From the NCBI RefSeq assembly GCF_008329585.1, contig NZ_NPKP01000013.1, forward strand, positions 62,001 through 126,000: 64,000 nt of DNA. The letters are read 5' to 3'. Within the stretch, counting starts at the first letter, position 1. Each line of letters opens with the position of its first letter. Position numbers and translations under genes: made by a program. The stretch is from Mycolicibacterium sp. P9-22 (lineage in GTDB: Bacteria; Actinomycetota; Actinomycetes; Mycobacteriales; Mycobacteriaceae). This document shows positions 50,108 to 58,000 of the stretch, in pieces. Below the pieces are notes generated by a model. It ran no database searches. It had not been told where the DNA came from and saw nothing but the letters and a program-made list of their open reading frames with translations.

Positions 50108-50682
50108 CCACTGCACGTGAGACACACCATCCGATCGCCGAACCGGCCGATGTGGAGATGCAGCTGGACTCCACTTTCGGCGTCGACCCGAATCTTGGCA
50201 CGCGCACGGTGATTGACCGGGTGCTGGAGGTGCTCTGCGCCGCGTTGCTGGCGGCGATCACCCTGATATTGTTCGCCAACGCGGTACTGCGGTTCGCCTT
50301 CAACTCCCCGCTGGGCTGGACCGAGGAACTGGTCACCGGCATGATGCTGTGGCTGACCATGCTGGGCTTCACCCTCGGGGTGCGCCGCCGTGAGTCCATC
50401 GAGATCCGCGCCTTCGTCGGCCGGCTGCCGGTCCGGGTCCAGACCTGGCTGAAGTTGTTCACCGATCTGCTGACCGCCGCGGTCCTGTTGCACCTGGCCT
50501 GGTTCGCCTACCTGTGGGTCACCAAGTTCGGTGGTGACCCCAGCCCGTACCTGCGGCTGCCCGAGGGCTTCTTCATTGCCGCGCTGCCCATCGGGGCGAC
50601 CGTGGCCGCGCTGATCGTGTTGTTCCAGCTGCCCGGGTGTCGAGCGGCGATCCTGCGTCAACTCGACGAGGAGAAATCGTGA
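50104..50682 (+). CDS. TRAP transporter small permease (DctQ type)
   Basis: Predicted 192-residue protein with four membrane helices after a charged N-terminus. The segments VLCAALLAAITLILFANAVLRFAFNSPLGWTEELVTGMMLWLTMLGFTLGVRRRESI match DctQ, the small subunit that supports the carrier protein. ATG 50104 overlaps the previous stop as ATGA; its own stop overlaps the GTG of dctM. Part of a complete TRAP transporter. Confidence 0.93.
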   Translation: MTTARETHHPIAEPADVEMQLDSTFGVDPNLGTRTVIDRVLEVLCAALLAAITLILFANAVLRFAFNSPLGWTEELVTGMMLWLTMLGFTLGVRRRESIEIRAFVGRLPVRVQTWLKLFTDLLTAAVLLHLAWFAYLWVTKFGGDPSPYLRLPEGFFIAALPIGATVAALIVLFQLPGCRAAILRQLDEEKS

Positions 50683-51959
50683 TCCTGACCCTCACTCTGG
50701 TGGTGATCGTCGGACTGCTGCTGCTGGGCACGCCGTTGATCATCGCCATGGCCAGCGGTGTCGCGGTGTACGCCACGTTCGGTGGCTCATGGATGCTGCA
50801 GTATCCGCAGCAGGTCACCGACGGGATGAGCAGCTTCGTCCTGCTGGCCATGCCACTGTTCATCCTGGCCGGTGTGGTGATGAACGCCGGCGGCGTCGCC
50901 GAGCGGGTATTTGCCTTCGCGCGTTCGGTTTTCGGATCGCTGCCGGGCGGGCTCGCGCAGGTCGACGTATCGACCAGCCTGTTCTTCGGCGGCATGGTCG
51001 GCACCTCGGTGGCCGATCTCGCCGGCACCGGATCCACGCTCATCCCGCAGATGAAGAAGCACGGCTACCCCGCACCGTATGCCGCGGCGGTTACCGCATC
51101 CTCCTCGGGCATCGGGCCGCTCATCCCGCCGTCGTCACCGATGATCCTGTATGCCGCGGCCACCGGAACCTCGCTGGGCGCACTCTTCCTTGCCGGCATC
51201 ATTCCCGGTCTGATCCTCACCGTGGTGCTCATGGTGGTGGTCGCGGTGCAGGCCAAACGCAACGGCTGGGGTGAGAAGATCCCGTTCAACTGGCGTGAGG
51301 TGTGGCGCACCTTCCGTGGCGCCATCCTGGCCTTCGGCGTGCCCCTGCTGGTGGTGCTGGGTCTCACCCTCGGGGTGTTCACCCCGACCGAATCCGGCGC
51401 CTTCGCCGTCGTATACGCCATCCTCATCTCCTCACTGGTGTTCCGTTCCCTCGGTATCCGCCGGCTGTACCGGTGCCTGATCGAGGCCGCGGTGCTTACC
51501 GGTGAGGTGATGCTGATCGTCGGTGTCTCCGTCGCCCTCGGGGCGGTGCTCGCGATGGCCGGGCTGCCCAAGGCGCTCACCGAATTTGCGACCCATATCG
51601 TCCCGGGCGACGCCCAGCTCGGATACGTGGTGGTGCTGACGCTGGTGGCGATCTTGGCCGGCATGCTGTTCGACCCGCTGATCCCGGTGATCATGCCGGT
51701 GATGCTGCCGACCATGCTTGCCGTCGGTATCGATCCGGTTTACTTCGGCGTCATCATCGTGCTGACCGTCATCGTTGGTCAGGTCACCCCACCGGTGGCG
51801 ATGTCACTGGTGGTGGCGGCCAAGATCGCGAAGGTGGACGCGTGGGGAGTGTTGCGCGCCAACACCCCGTTCCTCATCGCCACCGTGGCCGTGCTCGCCC
51901 TGGTGATCGTGTTCCCCGCGTTGGCAACCTGGCTGCCGACGGTCCTGGGTGGGCCATGA
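50679..51959 (+). CDS. TRAP transporter large permease (DctM type)
   Basis: Predicted 426-residue carrier with about twelve membrane segments. DctM features: MASGVAVYATFGGSWMLQYPQQVTDGMSSFVLLAMPLFILAGVVMNAGG, SATGSTLIPQMKKHGYPAPYAAAVTASSSGIGPLIPPSSPMILY and PVIMPVMLPTM. It moves the substrate using the sodium or proton gradient. GTG 50679 overlaps the previous stop (GTGA), and its stop overlaps the LysR ATG (ATGA). Confidence 0.94.
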   Translation: MILTLTLVVIVGLLLLGTPLIIAMASGVAVYATFGGSWMLQYPQQVTDGMSSFVLLAMPLFILAGVVMNAGGVAERVFAFARSVFGSLPGGLAQVDVSTSLFFGGMVGTSVADLAGTGSTLIPQMKKHGYPAPYAAAVTASSSGIGPLIPPSSPMILYAAATGTSLGALFLAGIIPGLILTVVLMVVVAVQAKRNGWGEKIPFNWREVWRTFRGAILAFGVPLLVVLGLTLGVFTPTESGAFAVVYAILISSLVFRSLGIRRLYRCLIEAAVLTGEVMLIVGVSVALGAVLAMAGLPKALTEFATHIVPGDAQLGYVVVLTLVAILAGMLFDPLIPVIMPVMLPTMLAVGIDPVYFGVIIVLTVIVGQVTPPVAMSLVVAAKIAKVDAWGVLRANTPFLIATVAVLALVIVFPALATWLPTVLGGP

Positions 51960-52879
51960 CCGGGGTGGACCAGCTGCGCGGCATCTCGCTGACGCAGCTG
52001 CGTTACTTCATCCGGGTAGCCGAGCGGGAAAGTATGACGCGCGCGGCCGAGGATCTGTATGTCGCCCAGTCGGCGGTGTCCTCGGCCGTCGCGCATCTGG
52101 AGAAGGAGTTGGGCGTCCAGCTGTTCATCCGGCGCCATGCCAAGGGGCTGATCCTCACCGCGGCGGGCAAGGAGTTGCTGCTGCGAGCCCGCCAGACGCT
52201 CACCGCACTGGCCGAATCGCTGGAATCGATCGCCGGTGAGGCGCAGGCATTCTGGGGTCCGCTGCACGTGGTGTGCTTCAGCCCGATCGCGCCGTTCTAT
52301 TTGCCGTCGATCCTCGCCGGGTTGAAACGGGACCATCCCGGCTTGGAGGTGCACGTCACCGAGGCCGTCGCCGGCGAGGTGGGCGAGTACCTGGAATCGG
52401 GCCGCGCCGAGGTGGCGCTGACATACGATCTGGCGCTCGGCGACGGTATTGACCGCGATGTGCTCGCCGAAATCCACCCCTACGCAGCACTTCCGGCCGC
52501 ACATCGGCTGGCCGGCGAGGCCAGTGTCAAACTCGCCGACCTGGTCGACGAACCGATGATCCTGGTCGATCTTCCCTTCAGTCGCGATTACTTCATCGGT
52601 GTCTTCACCGAACGCGGCCTGCAGCCCAACGTGCAGTACCGCTCCAGCAGCTATGAGACGGTCCGGGCGATGGTGGCCCAGGATCACGGTTACAGCCTGT
52701 TGCACCAGCGCCCGGCCACCGATAGCACCTATGCGGGTGGCCGGGTGGTGGCCGTGCCGCTCGCCGACGAGGTGCGACCGCTTCCGGTGGTGGTGGCCTC
52801 CCTGCAGTCCATGCGGATGAGTCGCCGTGCCGGGGCATTCGCCGAACGATGCCGCACCGTGGTGACCGGCGTGAGCTGA
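51956..52879 (+). CDS. LysR family regulator of the catabolic island
   Basis: Predicted 307-residue LysR-type regulator. The helix-turn-helix is LTQLRYFIRVAERESMTRAAEDLYVAQSAVSSAVAHLEKELGVQLFIRRHAKGL (about 11-64), and the two-lobed effector domain begins near 95 (GPLHVVCFSPIAPFYLPSIL). Unusually for LysR it is the last gene of the operon it probably controls, co-translated with dctM (ATGA). The 17-base palindromes at 48161 and 52906 are its best candidate sites. An inducer related to the TRAP substrate is expected. Confidence 0.92.
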   Translation: MTGVDQLRGISLTQLRYFIRVAERESMTRAAEDLYVAQSAVSSAVAHLEKELGVQLFIRRHAKGLILTAAGKELLLRARQTLTALAESLESIAGEAQAFWGPLHVVCFSPIAPFYLPSILAGLKRDHPGLEVHVTEAVAGEVGEYLESGRAEVALTYDLALGDGIDRDVLAEIHPYAALPAAHRLAGEASVKLADLVDEPMILVDLPFSRDYFIGVFTERGLQPNVQYRSSSYETVRAMVAQDHGYSLLHQRPATDSTYAGGRVVAVPLADEVRPLPVVVASLQSMRMSRRAGAFAERCRTVVTGVS

Positions 52880-52905
52880 CCGCTCGCCGCGCTGTATCGC
52901 TCCCG

Positions 52906-52922
52906 CAGATGGCTGGCATCTG
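52906..52922. promoter_or_regulatory. Palindrome ahead of the second island block
   Basis: CAGATG-GCTGG-CATCTG is a perfect six-base inverted repeat with a five-base spacer, 95 bases before the hydrolase-fold gene. It uses the same CAGATG half-site and spacing as the site upstream of the TRAP operon, but in the opposite relative orientation. Predicted binding site for the LysR regulator. Confidence 0.6.
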
Positions 52923-52986
52923 ATAATCCGATGTGGTGCAGCATTATTCACTGTTTGCTCCGCAAGCCAGACGCGTCTTGGATCGA

Positions 52987-53001
52987 GTCAAGGACCTTGA
53001 C
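52987..53001. promoter_or_regulatory. Perfect 15-base palindrome before the hydrolase-fold gene
   Basis: GTCAAGG-A-CCTTGAC is fully symmetric about its centre. It sits 16 bases before the start and seven bases before the GGAGG ribosome-binding site, so a bound protein would block transcription or translation initiation. A ten-base palindrome, AGACGCGTCT (52969-52978), lies just upstream. Confidence 0.6.
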
Positions 53002-53017
53002 CCGTATTGGAGGCCAT

Positions 53018-53827
53018 GTGAGCGGCACAGAGCCGACACCCATGTACGTGCAGACACGATCCGGGCGCATGCACGCCGCGACCGTGGGTGGTGACATCGA
53101 CGGGCCCTGTCTGGTGCTGCTGCACCAGACGCCGCGCAGCTGGGATGAGTTCCGCGCCGTCGCCGGGCTCATCGAGGGGTATCGCATCGTGATGCCCGAT
53201 CTGCCCGGCTACGGTGCTTCACAAGCGTTACCCGACAACACGATCGAGTCATCCGCGGCCGCCGTCCTGACTCTGCTGGATGAGCTACGTGTGCCCTGCG
53301 CCCATCTGGTCGGGCATCATTTCGGCGGGCTCGTCGCCTACCAGCTGGCCGTGTCGGCGCCGCAACGCGTGCTGTCCCTGGTGCTGTCCTCGACTCCATT
53401 CATCGATGAGGGGGAGCGTCGCCGACGGCGCACGGCCCAGCCGTTCAACGATATTGCGGTGCAAACAGATGGCGGTCACCTCGCTCGGCTATGGCAGCGG
53501 CGCGCCGAGTACCTGGCCCATCCCGATCCCGAGGTGCAGGGTCGCTATGTGCGGGACGTGCTGGCGCATCCGGACCCTGACCGCGGGCACGCCGCAGTTG
53601 CCGCCTATCGGTCCGAGGATGGCGTCGGCGGGTACTCCGGCCCGGTGCTGTGCATCGCTTCGGCCCGTGACCCGCGGGCCTACCCGCGGCACAGCCGGAT
53701 CATGGCGGCCTTCCCGCAGGCCAGGGAATACGTCCTGGGCGACGGTGACATCGCCAGCCCCGAGACATGCCCGGCCGAGTTCGCCCGGGCGATACTGGAT
53801 TTCCACGCGGACGTGGTGCTGCGATGA
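53018..53827 (+). CDS. Alpha/beta-hydrolase-fold protein lacking the catalytic serine (RutD-like position)
   Basis: Predicted 269-residue alpha/beta-hydrolase-fold protein. The oxyanion segment LVLLHQTPRSWDEF and the core strand IVMPDLPGYGAS are normal. The nucleophile elbow reads VGHHFGG, with His101 where Ser is expected, and the usual C-terminal GGH is replaced by LGDGDIA (240-246), so catalytic Ser and His are both missing. E. coli RutD, the aminoacrylate hydrolase of the pyrimidine pathway, likewise has GHALG. GTG 53018 follows GGAGG. Its stop overlaps the next ATG (ATGA). It may assist a spontaneous hydrolysis or be non-catalytic. Confidence 0.85.
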   Translation: MSGTEPTPMYVQTRSGRMHAATVGGDIDGPCLVLLHQTPRSWDEFRAVAGLIEGYRIVMPDLPGYGASQALPDNTIESSAAAVLTLLDELRVPCAHLVGHHFGGLVAYQLAVSAPQRVLSLVLSSTPFIDEGERRRRRTAQPFNDIAVQTDGGHLARLWQRRAEYLAHPDPEVQGRYVRDVLAHPDPDRGHAAVAAYRSEDGVGGYSGPVLCIASARDPRAYPRHSRIMAAFPQAREYVLGDGDIASPETCPAEFARAILDFHADVVLR

Positions 53828-54843
53828 CCGGACCCACCATGACAGCAGCGGTCCTCCACGATCCGGGCGGGCGGCATCCGCTGCGTATCGAGCGGGTGCC
53901 CGTCCCAGAACCCGCCCCGGGCGAGGTGCTGGTGGCGGTCGAAGCCTTCGGACTCAACAATGCCGAGATCCTGCAGTGTCGCGGGGTGATGCCGTCGCCG
54001 CCCGGCAGTGTCCCCGGTCTGGAGTGCGTGGGCACCGTGGTCGGGCAAGGTGCGGGATGGCGCTCTGGTGACCGGGTGGCGGCACTGGCCCGGGCCGGCA
54101 CATATGCCGAATACGTCGCGGTGCCGTCGGGCGCCTGTATCGGGATACCGGAGGAGCTGGAGTCGACCGCGGCGGCCGCGCTGCCGGAGGCCGCCGCGAC
54201 GGCGTGGTGGAATCTGGTGCACCGGGGCCGCCTGCATCCCGGGGAGCGGGTGCTGATCCATGGCGCCGCCGGGGGAGTCGGCTCGATGGCGGTCCAGATT
54301 GCCCGTGCGCTGGGCGCCACCGTCATCGGCACCGCCCGGGGAGCAGAGAAGTCCGCATTGTGTGAAGCGCTCGGCTGCGATGAGGTGATCGACTACGCCG
54401 AAGCCGATGTGTTCGGCGAGATCCGGCGGCTGGCGCCCGCGGGAGTCGACATCATCCTGGACAACCGGGGCGCGCCGACGGTGGCCGCCAATATCGGTGT
54501 CCTCGCGCCACTGGGCCGGCTGGTGATCATCGGTGTGGCGGCCGGGACGGATGCCACCGTCGACCTCGGCGCGCTGATGGCCGGCGGAGTGGAGATCTCC
54601 TCGTCCAGCCTGGGCAGGTTGTGTGACGAGATGCGGGCGGCGCTCTGCCGTGAAGTGGCGGCCGAGGTGCTACCGAAGGTGTTGGCGCACAGCGTCCGAC
54701 CGGTGCTGGACGCGACGTTCGCCTTCGATGACCTCGCGGCGGCGCACCGCAGGTTCTCCGAGCCGGACCGGGTCGGCAAGGTCGTCGTCACCACCGGTAT
54801 CTCCAAAACCGATGCAGAACAACGGAACCAGCTCTTTGCCTGA
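53824..54843 (+). CDS. MDR-family NAD(P)H oxidoreductase (quinone-oxidoreductase-like)
   Basis: Predicted 339-residue medium-chain dehydrogenase/reductase. The NAD(P)H-binding motif VLIHGAAGGVGSMAVQIARALGATVIGTARG is at about residues 145-175. The structural and catalytic zinc ligands of alcohol dehydrogenases are not seen, which places it near quinone oxidoreductase / enoyl reductase. It would reduce an alkene, quinone or aldehyde intermediate of the pathway. ATG 53824 overlaps the preceding stop (ATGA). Confidence 0.88.
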   Translation: MTGPTMTAAVLHDPGGRHPLRIERVPVPEPAPGEVLVAVEAFGLNNAEILQCRGVMPSPPGSVPGLECVGTVVGQGAGWRSGDRVAALARAGTYAEYVAVPSGACIGIPEELESTAAAALPEAAATAWWNLVHRGRLHPGERVLIHGAAGGVGSMAVQIARALGATVIGTARGAEKSALCEALGCDEVIDYAEADVFGEIRRLAPAGVDIILDNRGAPTVAANIGVLAPLGRLVIIGVAAGTDATVDLGALMAGGVEISSSSLGRLCDEMRAALCREVAAEVLPKVLAHSVRPVLDATFAFDDLAAAHRRFSEPDRVGKVVVTTGISKTDAEQRNQLFA

Positions 54844-54931
54844 TGGACGGGATCAGGGCAGCATCGAAGGTGCGAATCGCGACGCTGCCGTCCGCGATCC
54901 TGGCCACGAACTCGAAACGCGAGGGATCCCA

Positions 54932-55459
54932 ATGAAATCCACGCTTACACCGACCGGAACGCGGGAGTTCATCCGCGCGATCAGCTGCGCCGCGACACCG
55001 GTGACCATCGTGACCAGCCACACCGGCGCCACCCGCTGGGGACAGACCGTGTCCGCGGTCAGCCGGGTGTCCGACGAGCCGGCCGTGCTCGGCGTGTGCA
55101 TCAACCGGCGCAGCCCGATCAACGAGGCCATCCGCACCAGCGGCGCGTTCAATGTCTCGCTGCTCGGACCCGAACACCACGGCGCGGCAGACACCTTCGC
55201 CGGACGCCGGCGCGACGGGCGGCTGCCGTTCACCTTCACCGAGGACGAATGGGCCGACGGGGTGAACGGACTCCCCGTCTACGCCGACAGTGTGGCGGCC
55301 TTCGAGTGCGTCCTGCACAGCGTGACCGACGTCGGCTCCCATCACCTCTACCTCGGCGAGGTGCAGCACGTCGTGCACACCGACGCCGAACCGCTGCTGC
55401 ACCTGCGCGGCGCGTACCGCACGCTCTCTGCCCACACCACGGAAGGACATCACGCATGA
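54932..55459 (+). CDS. Flavin reductase (HpaC/RutF type)
   Basis: Predicted 175-residue flavin reductase-like protein. Typical segments: ISCAATPVTIVTSHTGATRWGQTVSAVSRVSDEPAVLGVCINRRSPINEAI, FNVSLLGPEHHGAADTFAGR and the C-terminal HLYLGEVQHVVHTDAEPLLHLRGAYR. It supplies free reduced flavin (FADH2) to the monooxygenase encoded directly after it, with the two genes sharing four bases (ATGA). ATG 54932 with GAGGGA upstream; 88 bases separate it from the MDR gene. Confidence 0.92.
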   Translation: MKSTLTPTGTREFIRAISCAATPVTIVTSHTGATRWGQTVSAVSRVSDEPAVLGVCINRRSPINEAIRTSGAFNVSLLGPEHHGAADTFAGRRRDGRLPFTFTEDEWADGVNGLPVYADSVAAFECVLHSVTDVGSHHLYLGEVQHVVHTDAEPLLHLRGAYRTLSAHTTEGHHA

Positions 55460-56916
55460 TCAGGACCGGCGACGAATACCGCGAGACCATCAACACCGGA
55501 CGCGAGATCTACATCGACGGCGAACAGGTGCATGATGTCACCAAGCACCCGATGTTCGCCCCGATCGTGGACATCCGGGCCCGCATCTACGATCTGGCGC
55601 ACGAGGCCGCCAGCCAGGATGTGATGAGCTACGTCGACGAGAACGGCGAGCGCAACTCGGTCGCCAACAAGATGCCGCTGACACAACAGGACTGGCACGA
55701 CAAGCGTAAGGCGATCGACCTCGTTCTGGACGAGGCGCGCGGTGTGGTCACTCGCGTCGGGGACGAGACCGTCGGCGAGATGTGGGCGCTCTACGACGGC
55801 CAGGACGTGCTCAACGAGGTCGATCCCCGGTTCGCCGAGAACATCCGGCGGCACGTGAAGAAGGCCGCCACCGGTGACCCGTTCCACATCTCGGCCAACA
55901 CCGACCCGAAGGGTGACCGCTCCAAGCGGCCCCAGGATCAGGACCCGGACATGCTGCTGCACGTGGTCAAGGAGACCGACGACGGGATCATCGTGCGCGG
56001 CGCGAAGTACGAGACCGCGGCGCCGTACGCGACCCAGGCCTACACCAAACCCACCATCGCCAACTGGGGTGACGCCAAACTCTCCGATTACGCGGTGGGC
56101 TTCATCGCCGACCTCAACGCGCCCAACCTGAAGTTCATCTGCCGCACCGGTTTCGCCGGCCGCCGCGATGCGGCGGACTACCCGTTGTCCAACCGGGTGG
56201 ACGAGGTCGAATCGCTGGTCATCTTCGACAATGTGCTCATCCCCTGGGACGACATCCTGTTCTACCGGCACACCCGGGCGGCCACCTTCGTACGCAGCTG
56301 CCTGCACCGCTACAGCGCACTGCCCTATGTGCATCGGTCGATCCGGTATGCCGACCTGATGATCGGCGCCGCGCTGTTCAACGTGCGGCAGACCGGTCTG
56401 GACAGCAATCCCGCGGTGCAGGAGAAGCTGGCGATGCTGGCCTGCTACCGCGAGGGCATCGACGCACACCTGACGGCGGCGATCGCCACCGCCGAGACCA
56501 GCCCAGGTGGCCTGCTGATGCCCAACCAGTCGCTGCTCATGGCCGGACGGGTATGGGCACAGACCCAGCTGCCCCAGATGATGCACTGGGCCCGCGAACT
56601 GTGCGGCGGCCAGATCTGCATCACCCCGGACTCGGCCACCTTCGGTGTCCCCGGGGCATCGGAGTGGCTGGAGAAGTACTACTCGATCACCGATGAATGG
56701 CAGGCCGACGACCGGCGCAAGCTGCTGGCCTTCGCGCGCGATCTGCTCAACAGCGACTACGCCGGGCACCGGCTCACCTTCCAATTGTTCGCCCAGGCTC
56801 CGCCGTTCGCGCACTACGCGGCTGTCTACCGCAACTTCGACTTCGACGGCCCGCTCGGAATGGTCAAGGCCGCGGCCGAACTGTCCGACCGGGTGAACGG
56901 CGGCGTACCCGCGTGA
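55456..56916 (+). CDS. HpaB-like FADH2-dependent aromatic monooxygenase
   Basis: Predicted 486-residue oxygenase of the 4-hydroxyphenylacetate 3-monooxygenase (HpaB) family, with acyl-CoA-dehydrogenase fold. Hallmarks: DIVRGAKYETAAPYATQAYTKPTIANW-like central strand, NRVDEVESLVIFDNVLIPWDDILFYRH, and the C-terminal helices MMHWARELCGGQICITPDSATFGVPG. It uses free FADH2 and O2 to hydroxylate or open an aromatic or heteroaromatic ring. Length is close to HpaB (about 480-520). Its ATG overlaps the flavin reductase stop; its stop overlaps the RidA start (GTGA). The substrate is unassigned. Confidence 0.92.
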   Translation: MIRTGDEYRETINTGREIYIDGEQVHDVTKHPMFAPIVDIRARIYDLAHEAASQDVMSYVDENGERNSVANKMPLTQQDWHDKRKAIDLVLDEARGVVTRVGDETVGEMWALYDGQDVLNEVDPRFAENIRRHVKKAATGDPFHISANTDPKGDRSKRPQDQDPDMLLHVVKETDDGIIVRGAKYETAAPYATQAYTKPTIANWGDAKLSDYAVGFIADLNAPNLKFICRTGFAGRRDAADYPLSNRVDEVESLVIFDNVLIPWDDILFYRHTRAATFVRSCLHRYSALPYVHRSIRYADLMIGAALFNVRQTGLDSNPAVQEKLAMLACYREGIDAHLTAAIATAETSPGGLLMPNQSLLMAGRVWAQTQLPQMMHWARELCGGQICITPDSATFGVPGASEWLEKYYSITDEWQADDRRKLLAFARDLLNSDYAGHRLTFQLFAQAPPFAHYAAVYRNFDFDGPLGMVKAAAELSDRVNGGVPA

Positions 56917-57329
56917 CCCATCAGCGCATCCGCCCGTTCAACACCCGCGACACCTACCCGGAGCAGAATCTGGACAACGACCTGTGTCAGGCCGTGGTCG
57001 CCGGCGACACGGTCTATGTCCGCGGACAGATCGGGCAGGACCTGGACACCGCCGAGAACGTCGGCGTCGGTGACGTCGGCGCGCAGACCGAGCAGGCCAT
57101 GGTCAATATCGCCACGCTGCTGGCCGAGGCCGACGCCACCCTCGACGATATCGTCAAAGTAACTGTCTACCTGGTGGATCCGCGCTACCGCGAATGCGTC
57201 TACGGGGTGATCGGGCGCTGGCTCAAGGGGGTGCACCCGGTATCGACCGGGTTGGTGGTCAGTGCGCTGGCCAGACCGGAGTGGCTCGTCGAGGTGGATG
57301 TCATCGCAGTCTGGCAGCGGACATCGTGA
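56913..57329 (+). CDS. RidA/YjgF/YER057c (RutC-like) family protein
   Basis: Predicted 138-residue RidA-family protein. Family segments: AVVAGDTVYVRGQIGQDLDTAENVGVGDVGAQTEQAMVNIATLLAEADATLDDIVKVTVYLVD and HPVSTGLVVSALARPEWLVEVDVIAVW. The active-site Arg of imine deaminases is not clearly in its usual place (Arg121 lies two positions off the expected alignment), so it may belong to a RidA subgroup with another role. RutC does a comparable step in pyrimidine breakdown. GTG 56913 overlaps the monooxygenase stop. Confidence 0.88.
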   Translation: MTHQRIRPFNTRDTYPEQNLDNDLCQAVVAGDTVYVRGQIGQDLDTAENVGVGDVGAQTEQAMVNIATLLAEADATLDDIVKVTVYLVDPRYRECVYGVIGRWLKGVHPVSTGLVVSALARPEWLVEVDVIAVWQRTS

Positions 57330-58000
57330 CGTTCTCGCTTGCCGCGCTGGACCGCGACACCGGGGCGTTCGGCATGATCATCGCTTCCTCGTCGCCGGCC
57401 GTGGCTTCGCGCTGCCTGAACGTCCGGCCCGGACTCGGTGCCGCGGCCAGCCAGAACGTCACCGACCCGCGACTCGGCGGGCGGTTACTGGACAGGCTGG
57501 CCGCCGGCGACGACGCCCGGACCGCCCTGGACACCGTCGTCGACGCCCACGAACTGCGCGACTATCGGCAGTTGACCGTGCTGGACCGGAATGGCCGGTC
57601 CGCGGCGTTCAGCGGGGCCGGCGCACTCGGCATACACCACCACGTGTCCGGCGACGGGCTGGTGGCTGCGGGCAACATGCTCGCCGGTCCGGCGACCATC
57701 ACCGAACTGATCCATGGTTACGAAACCTCGGCCGCAACACAATTCGAACGCCGCCTGCTCGACGGGCTGGGTGCTGCGCTCGGGGCCGGCGGCGAGGAGG
57801 GACCCGTCCACGCGGCGGGCCTGCTGGTGTACCGGGAGGTCGAATGGCCTGAGACCACGCTGCGGGTGGACTGGGCCGAGGACCCGTACGCCCGGCTGGC
57901 CGAGCTGTGGACGGTGTGGGAACCGCAGCGCGACGACTATGTGCGCCGGGCCCTGGACCCGTCGGCCGCCCCGAGTTTCGGGGTCCCGGGTGACCTGTAA
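57326..58000 (+). CDS. DUF1028 (putative Ntn-hydrolase) family protein
   Basis: Predicted 224-residue protein of the DUF1028 family, related to the Ntn-hydrolase fold. The typical N-terminus TFSLAALDRDTGAFGMIIASSSPAVASRCLNVRPGLGAAASQN is present, with Thr2 as possible N-terminal nucleophile once Met is removed. The C-terminus ends in a peptidoglycan-binding-like or effector part (PYARLAELWTVWEPQRDDYVRRAL). GTG 57326 overlaps the RidA stop (GTGA). It may hydrolyse an amide intermediate. The biochemical role of the family is not established. Confidence 0.85.
   Translation: MTFSLAALDRDTGAFGMIIASSSPAVASRCLNVRPGLGAAASQNVTDPRLGGRLLDRLAAGDDARTALDTVVDAHELRDYRQLTVLDRNGRSAAFSGAGALGIHHHVSGDGLVAAGNMLAGPATITELIHGYETSAATQFERRLLDGLGAALGAGGEEGPVHAAGLLVYREVEWPETTLRVDWAEDPYARLAELWTVWEPQRDDYVRRALDPSAAPSFGVPGDL

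Noticed and set aside
53018..53827. The hydrolase-fold gene as a pseudogene because of missing Ser and His
   Set aside because: The frame is intact, well translated and tightly overlapped with the next gene, and RutD shows that loss of the serine can be natural.
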